Made by a program: the position numbers and the translations under genes. A stretch of DNA of 48,595 bases, from assembly GCA_900758885.1 (NCBI GenBank), contig CAAETD010000075.1, forward strand, positions 1-48,595. The letters are read 5' to 3'. The stretch comes from an uncultured Collinsella sp. (GTDB lineage Bacteria > Actinomycetota > Coriobacteriia > Coriobacteriales > Coriobacteriaceae). The notes under the pieces are model-generated. The model did no database searches. It saw nothing but the letters and a program-made list of their open reading frames with translations, and was not told where the DNA came from. Below are positions 39,407-47,202 of the stretch, one piece after another (position 1 is the first letter of the stretch; each line of letters opens with the position of its first letter).

Positions 39407-40990
39407 TTATGCCTCCTTATTTCGATCGAACACGATTTGTCCGTCCGACATCGTCATGTCAACCGCAAGATCGCGTGCGTCGCGATAATCGAGGTCGAAC
39501 ACATCCCGATCGAGCACGCAGATATCGGCAAGCTTGCCAACCTCGAGCGTACCCAGCTCGTCTTCGCGCATCAGGTCGTACGCGCCCCCGGCAGTCCAAG
39601 CGCGCAAGAGCTCGACAAGCGTCAGCGTGTTGACCTCATTCACGGGCAGTCCGTCGGCGAAGAATCCGCCGCACGCGCTGTAGATTGACTCGCCCAGGCT
39701 CGGAATCAGCAGCGGCAGATCCGTGCCGCAGCACACTGTGCATCCGGAATCTTCCATGCCGCGGCGATTCCAGCTGTGCAAAAGTCGCGTCTCGCCAATT
39801 TGTCGACGCATCATCGACAGGCAATCCTCGCGCCGGTCCAGCGTCAGAATCTGCGGATAGACCTCGCAAATTCCACCTAACTTGCCAAACTCGACAAGAT
39901 CGGTCGGGTCAGAGTTCTCGAGATCGGTAATCGCATGGCGGCGAAGCATCCGTCCATGCTCGTCTCGAGGCAGCGAGGCATAGAGCGCCACGGTGCGACG
40001 AACGGCGCCATCGCCCTGGCAATGCAAGGAATATCGGAAGCCGTCAGCATCAATTGCACGCAGCTCGTTCTCAATCAGATCCCACTCTGGCTCCTCGACG
40101 ACCGTCTTGCCGGCAGCGCCCGCATCGGCCGTGTCCTCATAGGGATCAATCATCTCGGCAAGCCCCGCCCATACGCCGCGATCGGTCATACGGTTGAAGC
40201 CAGAAAAACGAACGAACGGTCCCCGGAAGCGCTCTCGCGCCTCGCGGGCATATGCCAGATTTGCACCGGCACCCACCGGCTGCGACATCATAGAGACGCG
40301 AACCGTCAGCTCACCAGATTCCTCACGGCGAGCCATTTCGTCGGCAAAGCCGTAGTAGTCATCAAACGCCATCTCCTTGATGGCGGTAACGCCGCGCTCG
40401 TTAAGCATGCTCATGTAGTCCGAATACCCGGCACGCACCTCGGGCAGCGCGAGGAAATCGCTCATCATGCGCCAGATCTTCTCGGCATAGCACGCCTGGG
40501 GTGTAAAGCCGTATCGCGCACTGGCGGCAGCGTTGAGAACGCAGGTCCCCGCTCCTGGTGTAAAGCAGACGACGGGGATATCGCCAAAACAATCGTCAAA
40601 CACAGCTGCCGTATTTGCGTTCTCGGCATCCGATGCCAACGTTTCGGGTAGGTTGTGGCCAAAAGCCGCCGCGCAATCCGGATGATCTTCTTTCCATGCG
40701 CGCAAGAGCGACACGGCCTCTTTGGCATCGGCGATGCCGGACAGATCAGACCCCAATGTCCGCAGCGCCCAGCCTGTATAGAAGGTATGCACGTCGATCA
40801 GGCCAGGCATGACGGTGCGGTCGCCCAGGTCAACTACCTCGTCCGCCTGGGTCAAATACGAAGCTACCTCACACTTGGTGCCAACAGCCTCAATTCGATT
40901 GCCACGGACCGCTACGAAACCTTCAAACGGCAGGTCCCCCGTACCGGTAAAGACGCTCTTAGACGTCAGGACCGTCAAACGATCAGACAT
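39407..40990 (-). CDS. YtcJ-like amidohydrolase (527 aa)
   Basis: The layout (VVDLGDRTVMPGLIDVHTFYTGW, HNLPETL, SLHCQGDGAVRRT, CGTDLPLLIPSL, LGTLEVGKLADICVLDRD) is that of large amidohydrolases of the YtcJ type. The first metal motif, normally HxH, reads HTF here, so one histidine ligand is missing; a one-metal site is possible. ATG 40990 follows AGGTGG. It may hydrolyse an N-acyl or amide form of the substrate. Gap to the carrier gene is nine bases. Confidence 0.8.
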   Translation of the reverse strand: MSDRLTVLTSKSVFTGTGDLPFEGFVAVRGNRIEAVGTKCEVASYLTQADEVVDLGDRTVMPGLIDVHTFYTGWALRTLGSDLSGIADAKEAVSLLRAWKEDHPDCAAAFGHNLPETLASDAENANTAAVFDDCFGDIPVVCFTPGAGTCVLNAAASARYGFTPQACYAEKIWRMMSDFLALPEVRAGYSDYMSMLNERGVTAIKEMAFDDYYGFADEMARREESGELTVRVSMMSQPVGAGANLAYAREARERFRGPFVRFSGFNRMTDRGVWAGLAEMIDPYEDTADAGAAGKTVVEEPEWDLIENELRAIDADGFRYSLHCQGDGAVRRTVALYASLPRDEHGRMLRRHAITDLENSDPTDLVEFGKLGGICEVYPQILTLDRREDCLSMMRRQIGETRLLHSWNRRGMEDSGCTVCCGTDLPLLIPSLGESIYSACGGFFADGLPVNEVNTLTLVELLRAWTAGGAYDLMREDELGTLEVGKLADICVLDRDVFDLDYRDARDLAVDMTMSDGQIVFDRNKEA

Positions 40991-40999
40991 CACAACCAC

Positions 41000-42463
41000 C
41001 TACACCGGAAGCATGCCAGAGATTGCCGTTACAATCACGCCAAAGACGACCATGAAAATGAAGAACTTCCAAATGGTCTTCCACCATTGGCCAAACGAAA
41101 TCCTAGCCACGGCAAGACCGGCGACCGTCATGCCCGCCACGGGGCTGATGGTGTTGATGGTCTGGTTGGCAAACTGGAGCGCGGTGACGGCTGCCTCGGG
41201 ATTGAGGCCCATGAGCTCGGTCAGGGGGCCCATAACGGGCATGGTGAGCGCCGCCAGGCCAGAACTCGAGGGAACCAGCAAAGAGAGCAGGCCAAGGACG
41301 ATATACATAAACGTGGTGTAGACGGCGGCGGGTGCACCGGCAAGCGCGGTAGCGAGCGCCTGGAGGATGGTGTCGATGATCATGCCGCCCTCGGCGATGA
41401 CCAGAATACCGCGAGCGATACCGATAACGATGGCAGCGTACGCAAAGTCGGCAAGACCCTTAACGAACTCCTCTGCGATCGTCTGCTGGTCAAGGCCGCC
41501 CAGGATACCGGCAAGCAAGCCCATGCCAAGGAACACAGCGGAAATCTCATTCATGTACCAGCCCTGGGTAACAAGACCCCAGACGATAATGCCCATACCG
41601 CAAGCAAAATCGATAAGCACGAGCTTCTGACGAATAGTGAACTCTTCCTCGATGGAGGCATCGGTCACGGAAAACTCAATACGCTTGAGCTTATCGTCCT
41701 CGTACACAATGGACGACTCGGGGTTTTTCTTGACGCGCATGGCGTAGCGCATGGCCCATGCGATACCGACGGCAGTGAAGATAACCCAAGAAACGGCGCG
41801 CAGCCACAGTTGCGGATTACCCTCGATGCCAATGATGCCTTGGGCGATCAAAACATTAAACGGGTCGATGGTCGAAGCACAATATCCCAGGTTAGGACCA
41901 AGGAAGCAGATGATGAATGCCGTCATCGAGTCATAACCGATACCCATCATGATGGGAATGAAGATGGCATAGAACGGCAGGGCTTCCTCAGACATACCAA
42001 ACGTAGTGCCGCAAATGGACAGCAATGTCATCGTGATGGGAATGATGAGGATGTCCTTGTTCTTGAGCTTTTTAATCACACGGCTCATGCCGGCATTCAA
42101 AGCGTTGGTCTTGGTGATGATCGCGAACGATCCGCCAATCAATAAGACGAACGCAACGACGTCGGCAGCCTCCTGGATGCCCTTGGTGGGCGCTTGCAGG
42201 ACCGCGAAGATATCCTGACCCAGATTGATGGTCTCGCCGGTCTCGGAATCGGTGTAGTTCTTATCGACCTGTTCATAGGTTCCAGCAACGGCGACTTCAC
42301 GCTCGCCCGCCGCTGTTGAAATCGTCTTGCGCTGATACTGACCAGAGGGAACGATCCAAGTCAGGACCGCAAAGACAACGATCAGCAAGAACATGATCGT
42401 ATAGACATGCGGTAATTTGAACTTAAAACGTCTGTTTGTCTTCTTCGCCTTCGTATCTGACAT
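41000..42463 (-). CDS. YfcC-type membrane carrier (487 aa)
   Basis: About 12 hydrophobic segments after a basic start (KKTNRRFKFKLPHVYTIMFLL). Short motifs such as LTWIVPSGQYQR, GTTFGMSEEALPFYAIFIPIM and LVPSSSGLAALTMPVMGPL are typical of the YfcC/C4-dicarboxylate-like anaerobic carrier family, whose members carry basic amino acids, peptides or acids. As first gene of the operon it is the natural uptake system for the compound degraded by the rest. ATG 42463 follows GGAGG. Confidence 0.85.
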   Translation of the reverse strand: MSDTKAKKTNRRFKFKLPHVYTIMFLLIVVFAVLTWIVPSGQYQRKTISTAAGEREVAVAGTYEQVDKNYTDSETGETINLGQDIFAVLQAPTKGIQEAADVVAFVLLIGGSFAIITKTNALNAGMSRVIKKLKNKDILIIPITMTLLSICGTTFGMSEEALPFYAIFIPIMMGIGYDSMTAFIICFLGPNLGYCASTIDPFNVLIAQGIIGIEGNPQLWLRAVSWVIFTAVGIAWAMRYAMRVKKNPESSIVYEDDKLKRIEFSVTDASIEEEFTIRQKLVLIDFACGMGIIVWGLVTQGWYMNEISAVFLGMGLLAGILGGLDQQTIAEEFVKGLADFAYAAIVIGIARGILVIAEGGMIIDTILQALATALAGAPAAVYTTFMYIVLGLLSLLVPSSSGLAALTMPVMGPLTELMGLNPEAAVTALQFANQTINTISPVAGMTVAGLAVARISFGQWWKTIWKFFIFMVVFGVIVTAISGMLPV

Positions 42464-42505
42464 AGATACCTCCAAAGAACTCGAGACTGCATCGCATCTC
42501 GCTTC

Positions 42506-42528
42506 AACGTTTGCACAATGCAAACGTT
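42506..42528. promoter_or_regulatory. 23-bp perfect palindrome, likely operator of the catabolic operon
   Basis: AACGTTTGCA (42506-42515), CAA, TGCAAACGTT (42519-42528). It lies 43 bases before the carrier start and downstream of a promoter candidate. The divergent word composition (TGCAAACGTT) also resembles LacI-type sites. The neighbouring GntR-type regulator is the obvious binding candidate. Confidence 0.65.
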
Positions 42529-42542
42529 CTATGACGTCCCAT

Positions 42543-42571
42543 AGATTACCAGCAGCTTTTTCCTTCATCAA
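42543..42571 (-). promoter_or_regulatory. Candidate promoter of the catabolic operon
   Basis: On the minus strand TTGATG (42566-42571), 17 bases, TAATCT (42543-42548). The boxes match consensus only partly, but the operator lies just downstream, where a repressor would block transcription. Confidence 0.4.
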
Positions 42572-42633
42572 GATAATTTCAGACTGATTGCCGCAACGCG
42601 GTTGAACGGTTGTGTTCGCGCCGTGAACGGTAT

Positions 42634-42669
42634 GGAAGCGCCCGGTGAGATGATCCACCGGGCGTTTCC
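42634..42669. terminator. Hairpin downstream of the GntR-type regulator gene
   Basis: GGAAGCGCCCGGTG (42634-42647) and CACCGGGCGTTTCC (42656-42669) pair with one G-T wobble, 12 bases after the regulator stop. No T-run follows, so it may work as an RNA-stabilising end or as a weak terminator. Confidence 0.55.
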
Positions 42670-42681
42670 ATTCGCAATGCC

Positions 42682-43425
42682 CTAGATGTCAAAAACGTAG
42701 CGAGACCCAACGATCCGCTGACGACCGATGATAAACGGCCGCCGCTGCTCATCGAAAAAGAAGGCTTCCATATAAAACAAGGGTTCGCCAACGGGAACTG
42801 CCAACAGCCGAGCGACCTCGGGCGACGCGCACGCGATCTCGAGCGTGCACGGGTCGGTAAACGCGGGCGTGCGGCCCGTTCGGTTGCGCACGAACTCAAA
42901 AATGGATTGGTCAGATAGAGGTGCCGTTGATAGATAGGCGTTGTCCTCGTAAACGTATATGTTGTTCTCGAGCATGACGGGGACTCCATCGGCAGTACGT
43001 ACACGCTCAACGCAAATCAAATCAGTTCCAACGGGAACACCAAAGAACTGCGCTTCGGTAGAATCTGCCGGCAGTATCTTTCTCGAAATGACGCACGCCC
43101 CCGGCTCCATTCCGTTAACGCGGCATGCGTCCGAAAAACTCTGGACGTCATCCTTCTGGCGAATCTTGCGCTTAAGCTTGGGGGCATTGACAAACGTGCC
43201 TTTCCCCTGCCGCTTCGTTAGATAGCCCTGCTGGACGAGCTCCTCAATAGCGCGTCGCACGGTAACGCGGCCAACTTTATAGTTCTCAGCCAATTCGAAT
43301 TCGTTGGGTATCCGCGCGCCCGCCTTGTAGGCACCGGAATTGATTTCGTTTTTAATGATATCGATAACCTGTTGGTACAGCGGTATCGCTGCTTTACCGT
43401 CAGTTAGTCCTTCAGTCGGTGGCAT
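42682..43425 (-). CDS. GntR-family transcriptional regulator with UTRA domain (247 aa)
   Basis: Winged helix of the HutC/GntR type: YQQVIDIIKNEINSGAYKAGARIPNEFELAENYKVGRVTVRRAIEELVQQGYLTKRQGKGTF read in parts at residues 17-78, then a UTRA effector domain (residues 95-240). FrlR of E. coli and many sugar-operon repressors have this layout. It is encoded directly upstream of the operon it probably controls. ATG 43425 follows GGGAGAGG. An inverted repeat AGCATA-AAG-TATGCT (43496-43510) lies upstream, perhaps its own control site. Confidence 0.9.
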   Translation of the reverse strand: MPPTEGLTDGKAAIPLYQQVIDIIKNEINSGAYKAGARIPNEFELAENYKVGRVTVRRAIEELVQQGYLTKRQGKGTFVNAPKLKRKIRQKDDVQSFSDACRVNGMEPGACVISRKILPADSTEAQFFGVPVGTDLICVERVRTADGVPVMLENNIYVYEDNAYLSTAPLSDQSIFEFVRNRTGRTPAFTDPCTLEIACASPEVARLLAVPVGEPLFYMEAFFFDEQRRPFIIGRQRIVGSRYVFDI

Positions 43426-43455
43426 ATACCCTCTCCCAGCCCAATTAAGTCAAAA

Positions 43456-43492
43456 GCGGGCTTAAGGGCATTCAACAAGCCCTTAAGCCCGC
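43456..43492. terminator. Perfect 14-bp hairpin upstream of the GntR gene
   Basis: GCGGGCTTAAGGGC (43456-43469) and GCCCTTAAGCCCGC (43479-43492); on the minus strand TTTTG follows. It probably ends transcription coming from the HAD gene. Confidence 0.75.
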
Positions 43493-43575
43493 ATTAGCAT
43501 AAAGTATGCTTGCTGCCGCACCAAAATGTCGGGTATTTACTCATCTGACCCGAAAAACGCGCAACTACCGCGCTC

Positions 43576-44235
43576 CTAAGAAAGCGTGAGCAGCTCCGGC
43601 AGCTGGTCGATAATCTTGTCCGCGGCATCCTGGCTAAAGCCAAAGCGCTCCTCGCGCTTGGCAATAACTGTCAGGCCGGCTCGCTTGCCGGCAGTGATGC
43701 CAGGCACCGAATCCTCAACGCAGCAGCAGCGATTCGCGGGCAGCCCCAGCAGGTCCAGCGCATGCAAGTAGATGTCGGGCTCGGGCTTGCTCTCCTTAAA
43801 CTGCTCGCCGCTCACCACATACTCAAAGGCATCCGACAACCCGCACGCATTGAGCACTTCCTCGATGCTATTCATGGGAGACGAGCTGGCAAGCGCCACG
43901 CGAACGCCGCGGCGCGGCAGCTCTCGAATCGTCTCCACGGCGCCTGGGTTAATCAAAGCCTGATAGTCGCGCGGACGCTTATGAGCCCATTCGTCCCAAC
44001 GGGCCAACGCTTCCTCCCCAGTGAAATGCCCCTTACCGGCGCGCTCAAACCAATCGACCAGCATATGCAGGAAGAACTGATGCGAGGTACCGACCTGCCC
44101 ATTCAACTCCTCTTGAGTCAGATTAAGCCCAAGCTCCTTGGCAAACGCGGCAGTCTCGCCCAGGTAGTAATACTCGGTATCGACAATGACACCGTCCATG
44201 TCAAAGATAACGGCGTCGAACGGAAATGCGGACAC
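43576..44235 (-). CDS. HAD-superfamily phosphatase, beta-phosphoglucomutase-like subgroup (219 aa)
   Basis: Motifs I-IV: FDMDGVIVDTE (nucleophile Asp and Asp+2), LASSSPM, the Lys in KESKPEPDIY, and VEDSVPG. A helical cap sits between motif I and II. Size and motifs fit the subfamily with beta-phosphoglucomutases and small phosphatases; the substrate is unknown. I chose GTG 44235 because GGGGAGGG precedes it, and upstream codons lack a site. It lies 63 bases downstream of the Cof-type gene, with a terminator between. Confidence 0.82.
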   Translation of the reverse strand: MSAFPFDAVIFDMDGVIVDTEYYYLGETAAFAKELGLNLTQEELNGQVGTSHQFFLHMLVDWFERAGKGHFTGEEALARWDEWAHKRPRDYQALINPGAVETIRELPRRGVRVALASSSPMNSIEEVLNACGLSDAFEYVVSGEQFKESKPEPDIYLHALDLLGLPANRCCCVEDSVPGITAGKRAGLTVIAKREERFGFSQDAADKIIDQLPELLTLS

Positions 44236-44250
44236 GGCACCCTCCCCAAC

Positions 44251-44276
44251 AAAAGGGCGCCCGCAAGCGGACGCCC
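44251..44276 (-). terminator. Terminator between the two HAD genes
   Basis: On the minus strand GGGCGTCCGC pairs with GCGGGCGCCC around TT, followed by TTTTG. Confidence 0.75.
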
Positions 44277-44298
44277 GAGCCATGCTTTATCGGCGATT

Positions 44299-45141
44299 CT
44301 AACCCAGTAGCTTATCCAGCGCCACCGCAATGCCGTCTTCATTGTTATTGGCGGTCACCATCTGGGCCACAGCCTTGACCTCATCGACGGCGTTGCCCAT
44401 GGCAACACCGGTTCCGGCCCACTCAATCATAGACTTGTCATTCTGGCCGTCGCCAAACGAGACGACCTCGCTGGCATCGATGCCGAGCTTGGGCAGGGCA
44501 CCCTCGAGCGCGCGGGCCTTGTCGATACCGGTCGCCGTGTACTCAAAGTACCAGTCGGCCGTAAACATGCCCGAAAGCGTCTGCTTAAAGGGCGCGTACA
44601 TTTCCTCGTAATGCGCCTGCAGGTAGGCCGGATCGCCCGCCGTCAGCAGCTTGTCCACGGGATAAGCGTCCACAACCTCATGCAAGCTCTCCACCTCGCG
44701 AATCTTAAGATCGCACGCGTCGCGCTCATACTTGACGATGTTTTTCTGCGAGCCGTCAGGCAGCGTGATCATGCAATGGTACGAGTCCTCAACGTGCAGA
44801 TCGCGACCGAGCGAAATCATAGGGATCACGTCAAAATTACGCAGGTGATCAATCAGGCGATGCAATTCGTCGGCAGGCATAGCCTGATCGAACAGCACTT
44901 CGTCGGTCTGGGCATCGACGACGTGAGCGCCGTTAAAGGCCACCAGCAAACCATCATGACTCTGAAGGTCGAGCTCCTGCGCCAAGGCGTGCAGCCCCCA
45001 TGCGGGACGGCCCGAAGCCAAAATGAGCTTAATGCCCGACTCCTGCGCCGCGAGCAGCTTCTCGCGCGTACACGGGCTAATCACTTTCTGGTCGTTGGTG
45101 AGCGTACCGTCGATATCCATTGCGATGGCTTTAATTGCCAT
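44299..45141 (-). CDS. Cof-type HAD-IIB phosphatase (280 aa)
   Basis: Start IAMDIDGTLTND (nucleophile Asp), LASGRP (Thr/Ser motif), Lys in GIDKARAL and the C-terminal SFGDGQNDKSMIEWAGTGVAMGNA are the Cof/YidA set. These enzymes dephosphorylate small sugar phosphates or cofactor precursors. ATG 45141 follows AAGGAGG. It is upstream of the other HAD gene. Confidence 0.92.
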   Translation of the reverse strand: MAIKAIAMDIDGTLTNDQKVISPCTREKLLAAQESGIKLILASGRPAWGLHALAQELDLQSHDGLLVAFNGAHVVDAQTDEVLFDQAMPADELHRLIDHLRNFDVIPMISLGRDLHVEDSYHCMITLPDGSQKNIVKYERDACDLKIREVESLHEVVDAYPVDKLLTAGDPAYLQAHYEEMYAPFKQTLSGMFTADWYFEYTATGIDKARALEGALPKLGIDASEVVSFGDGQNDKSMIEWAGTGVAMGNAVDEVKAVAQMVTANNNEDGIAVALDKLLG

Positions 45142-45630
45142 ATGTGCCTCCTTGCATCGTTTTTATCGCGCACTATCTTATCCGAGCCGGGGCACGTTCG
45201 CACAGCGCGCGTATGACGGTTGCAAAACCACCCCATTTGAAACAAAGGCAAAAAAGTACTTGCAAAGACGCATTCCGACATATAAGTTGATAAAAGACCG
45301 CCGTTGCGGTTTTAAGTAGATCGAGCATATGAAGTTTGAGTTTTAGCGTGTAAGAGAAGGAAGATCGGCAAAGTACAACCCCAAACGCAATGACAACTTA
45401 ATGAGGTAACTGCCACATGTGAGGCACCCAGGGCATTGCTGTCTCGATTTTGAGCACGATGCCTTCCGCCTTGCATGGGCCGTTCCATCCCGCCCCTGCA
45501 GCAACTGCCTCACGGGCTCATTGAAAACCGCATAGCACCCCAACGTCAGCACATCACCCACGGCAAGCACATCACTCACGACAACCAACACATCAACAAA
45601 CAGCACGAACATCAACCGATTGGAGAAGCT
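45142..45630. other. 489-bp gap before the right-hand module
   Basis: No gene is seen. On the plus strand a possible promoter CTTGCA (45259-45264), 16 bases, TATAAG (45281-45286) is followed by a weak terminator-like hairpin ACCGC-CGTT-GCGGT-TTT (45297-45313). Further downstream the sequence becomes rich in CAC/CAA words, with a short tandem repeat (45548-45583). The long leader suggests control of the next operon. Confidence 0.4.
45548..45583 (+). repeat. Two tandem 18-bp repeats upstream of the right-hand module
   Basis: AGCACATCACCCACGGCA (45548-45565) and AGCACATCACTCACGACA (45566-45583) differ at two positions; weaker copies (AACACATCAAC, AACATCAACC) follow to 45617. Iteron-like, but only two good units. 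Confidence 0.5.
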
Positions 45631-46521
45631 ATGACAAACCACCACGCTGAAGACGGCGATAAGAAAAGCATTCTGGATGCCCGCATTGAGCGAGCATATG
45701 CAAACGAATATGACGCCGCCTTTGCCGCCGCGACCATCAAAAACTACGCGTCGCTACCGCTCGCGACGATCTTGGCCGACCACCCTCAACTGCTGAAGCG
45801 CTGCACAAAGATCATGGGCGACCCCGACATTCGCAAGCTGACAGACCCCTATGCCCCAAAACGCGACAACGATTCGTACGTTCTTACCGTAGGCTGCCTA
45901 GCCCATATGCTTACGGCGCTCGACACGAAACTCAAGCTCGAATGGGAACCCGACGAGCGTCATGAACTCGAAAGCAAGCGGAACACCCTGCGCACCGCAC
46001 TGTTCCTTCCGTTGGACGGCCTCAAGCGCTGCAACGTCGAGCTCAATACACAGGCGCGGCAAAAGCCCGGGACCACGGGGCAGAAAACTCCAAGACCCCA
46101 TGCGGCCATCGTCGACCGCAACCGATATAACCGCATGACCGCGCACTTTTCCGCCGAGGGAGCAGCCATAAGGACGCTGATCGACCTACTGTGCCTCCTG
46201 AGCATCAACGAGCTATTTGAGGGCTATCTCGCCCTTGTTCCCGCGACGGCACCCAAGTCGGTAGCAAAGATCATCGAGACCTGCAGACGCCAGTTTGAGC
46301 GCCATCGCAATGGCAGTGAGATGAGCGCCAGCATCGCGCAGTACTACGCGGCTCATTACAAAAATGACGGATGTGCCCCTGTCGAGCATCAGCTGCGGCT
46401 CGCCTACACCACGCCCGTCGCAACGCTCCATCGCTTTGGAGCCCTTGGCGCTTGCGAGCCGCACGAACAGGCAGCCTGCCCCACAACCGAGCTCGATCTC
46501 AGGCTCGGACGAACCCTGTAG
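45631..46521 (+). CDS. Unrecognised protein upstream of a ClpP-like gene (296 aa)
   Basis: I do not recognise the family. The protein is polar, without membrane segment or signal peptide, mostly helical in appearance, with a basic middle (residues 110-180, including RNTLRTALFLPLDG and a Lys/Pro-rich stretch) and a helical part LRTLIDLLCLLSINELFEGYL-like at about 185-205. ATG 45631 follows GGAGAA. Only 63 bases separate its stop from the ClpP-like gene, and the same operon continues with a VirD4-like gene, so it may be an accessory factor of a transfer or delivery system. Confidence 0.7.
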   Translation: MTNHHAEDGDKKSILDARIERAYANEYDAAFAAATIKNYASLPLATILADHPQLLKRCTKIMGDPDIRKLTDPYAPKRDNDSYVLTVGCLAHMLTALDTKLKLEWEPDERHELESKRNTLRTALFLPLDGLKRCNVELNTQARQKPGTTGQKTPRPHAAIVDRNRYNRMTAHFSAEGAAIRTLIDLLCLLSINELFEGYLALVPATAPKSVAKIIETCRRQFERHRNGSEMSASIAQYYAAHYKNDGCAPVEHQLRLAYTTPVATLHRFGALGACEPHEQAACPTTELDLRLGRTL

Positions 46522-46584
46522 CCCGCCAGCCCCTCCGCGGGCAACAATCCTATTCCACAACACAACCAACAGAAAGGAGTCCTC

Positions 46585-47202
46585 ATGGACACCAATCACT
46601 CCCCCATCATCAGCCCCCTCACCATGCGTGAATCCGCCCGAGGTATCACGCTCACCAGCATTTACGATGAGATGCTCGCCCGTCGCGAGCTCTCCGTCAT
46701 GGGAAACATCGAAACCCCGATGGCCCACGACCTATGCCAGCAAATCCGCCTGCTCGATGCCACCGACCCCAGCCGCCCCATCACCATATTTGTCGCCAGC
46801 GCCGGCGGAAGCGTGCGATCGGGTCTTGCGATCTATGACGCCATGCGCCTCGCATCGTGCCCCATCCGCACCGTCTGCCTGGAATTCGCCGCGTCCATGG
46901 GCGCCGTGATCTTTATGGGCGGCAACGATCGCCGTATGGCGCCCCATGCAGAGCTCATGATTCACGACCCGCTGATCCCCCAGGGGGCAGGCGGCTCGGC
47001 ACTTGCGCTGCAGGAAACCAGCCGGCGTCTCATGCAGACCCGCAAGACCCTCACGCAAATCCTCTCGGACCGCAGCGGCCTCACGCCCAAGCGCATCCAG
47101 TCCCTCACTGCAAAAGACACCTACCTTTCGGCCGAGCGCGCCGTCGAGCTCGGCTTTGCCCACGAAATCCTCTCGACCACCAAGGAGGTCGCCCATGTCT
47201 AA
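46585..47202 (+). CDS. ClpP-like serine protease (205 aa), non-canonical context
   Basis: The ClpP triad is present: Ser104 in FAASMGAV, His127 in LMIHDPL and Asp178 in TAKDTYLSAERAVELGF. ASAGGSV (71-77) is the substrate-strand motif. Overall it is a divergent ClpP: the usual QPLGG after the His is PQGAGG. Instead of clpX or tig neighbours it is followed by a VirD4/TraG-like ATPase, overlapping by 8 bases. It may process or degrade proteins of that system. ATG 46585 follows AAAGGAG. Confidence 0.85.
   Translation: MDTNHSPIISPLTMRESARGITLTSIYDEMLARRELSVMGNIETPMAHDLCQQIRLLDATDPSRPITIFVASAGGSVRSGLAIYDAMRLASCPIRTVCLEFAASMGAVIFMGGNDRRMAPHAELMIHDPLIPQGAGGSALALQETSRRLMQTRKTLTQILSDRSGLTPKRIQSLTAKDTYLSAERAVELGFAHEILSTTKEVAHV

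Noticed and set aside
45548..45617. Possible CRISPR or iteron array
   Set aside because: Only two good tandem units of 18 bases and no spacers; reported only as a small tandem repeat.
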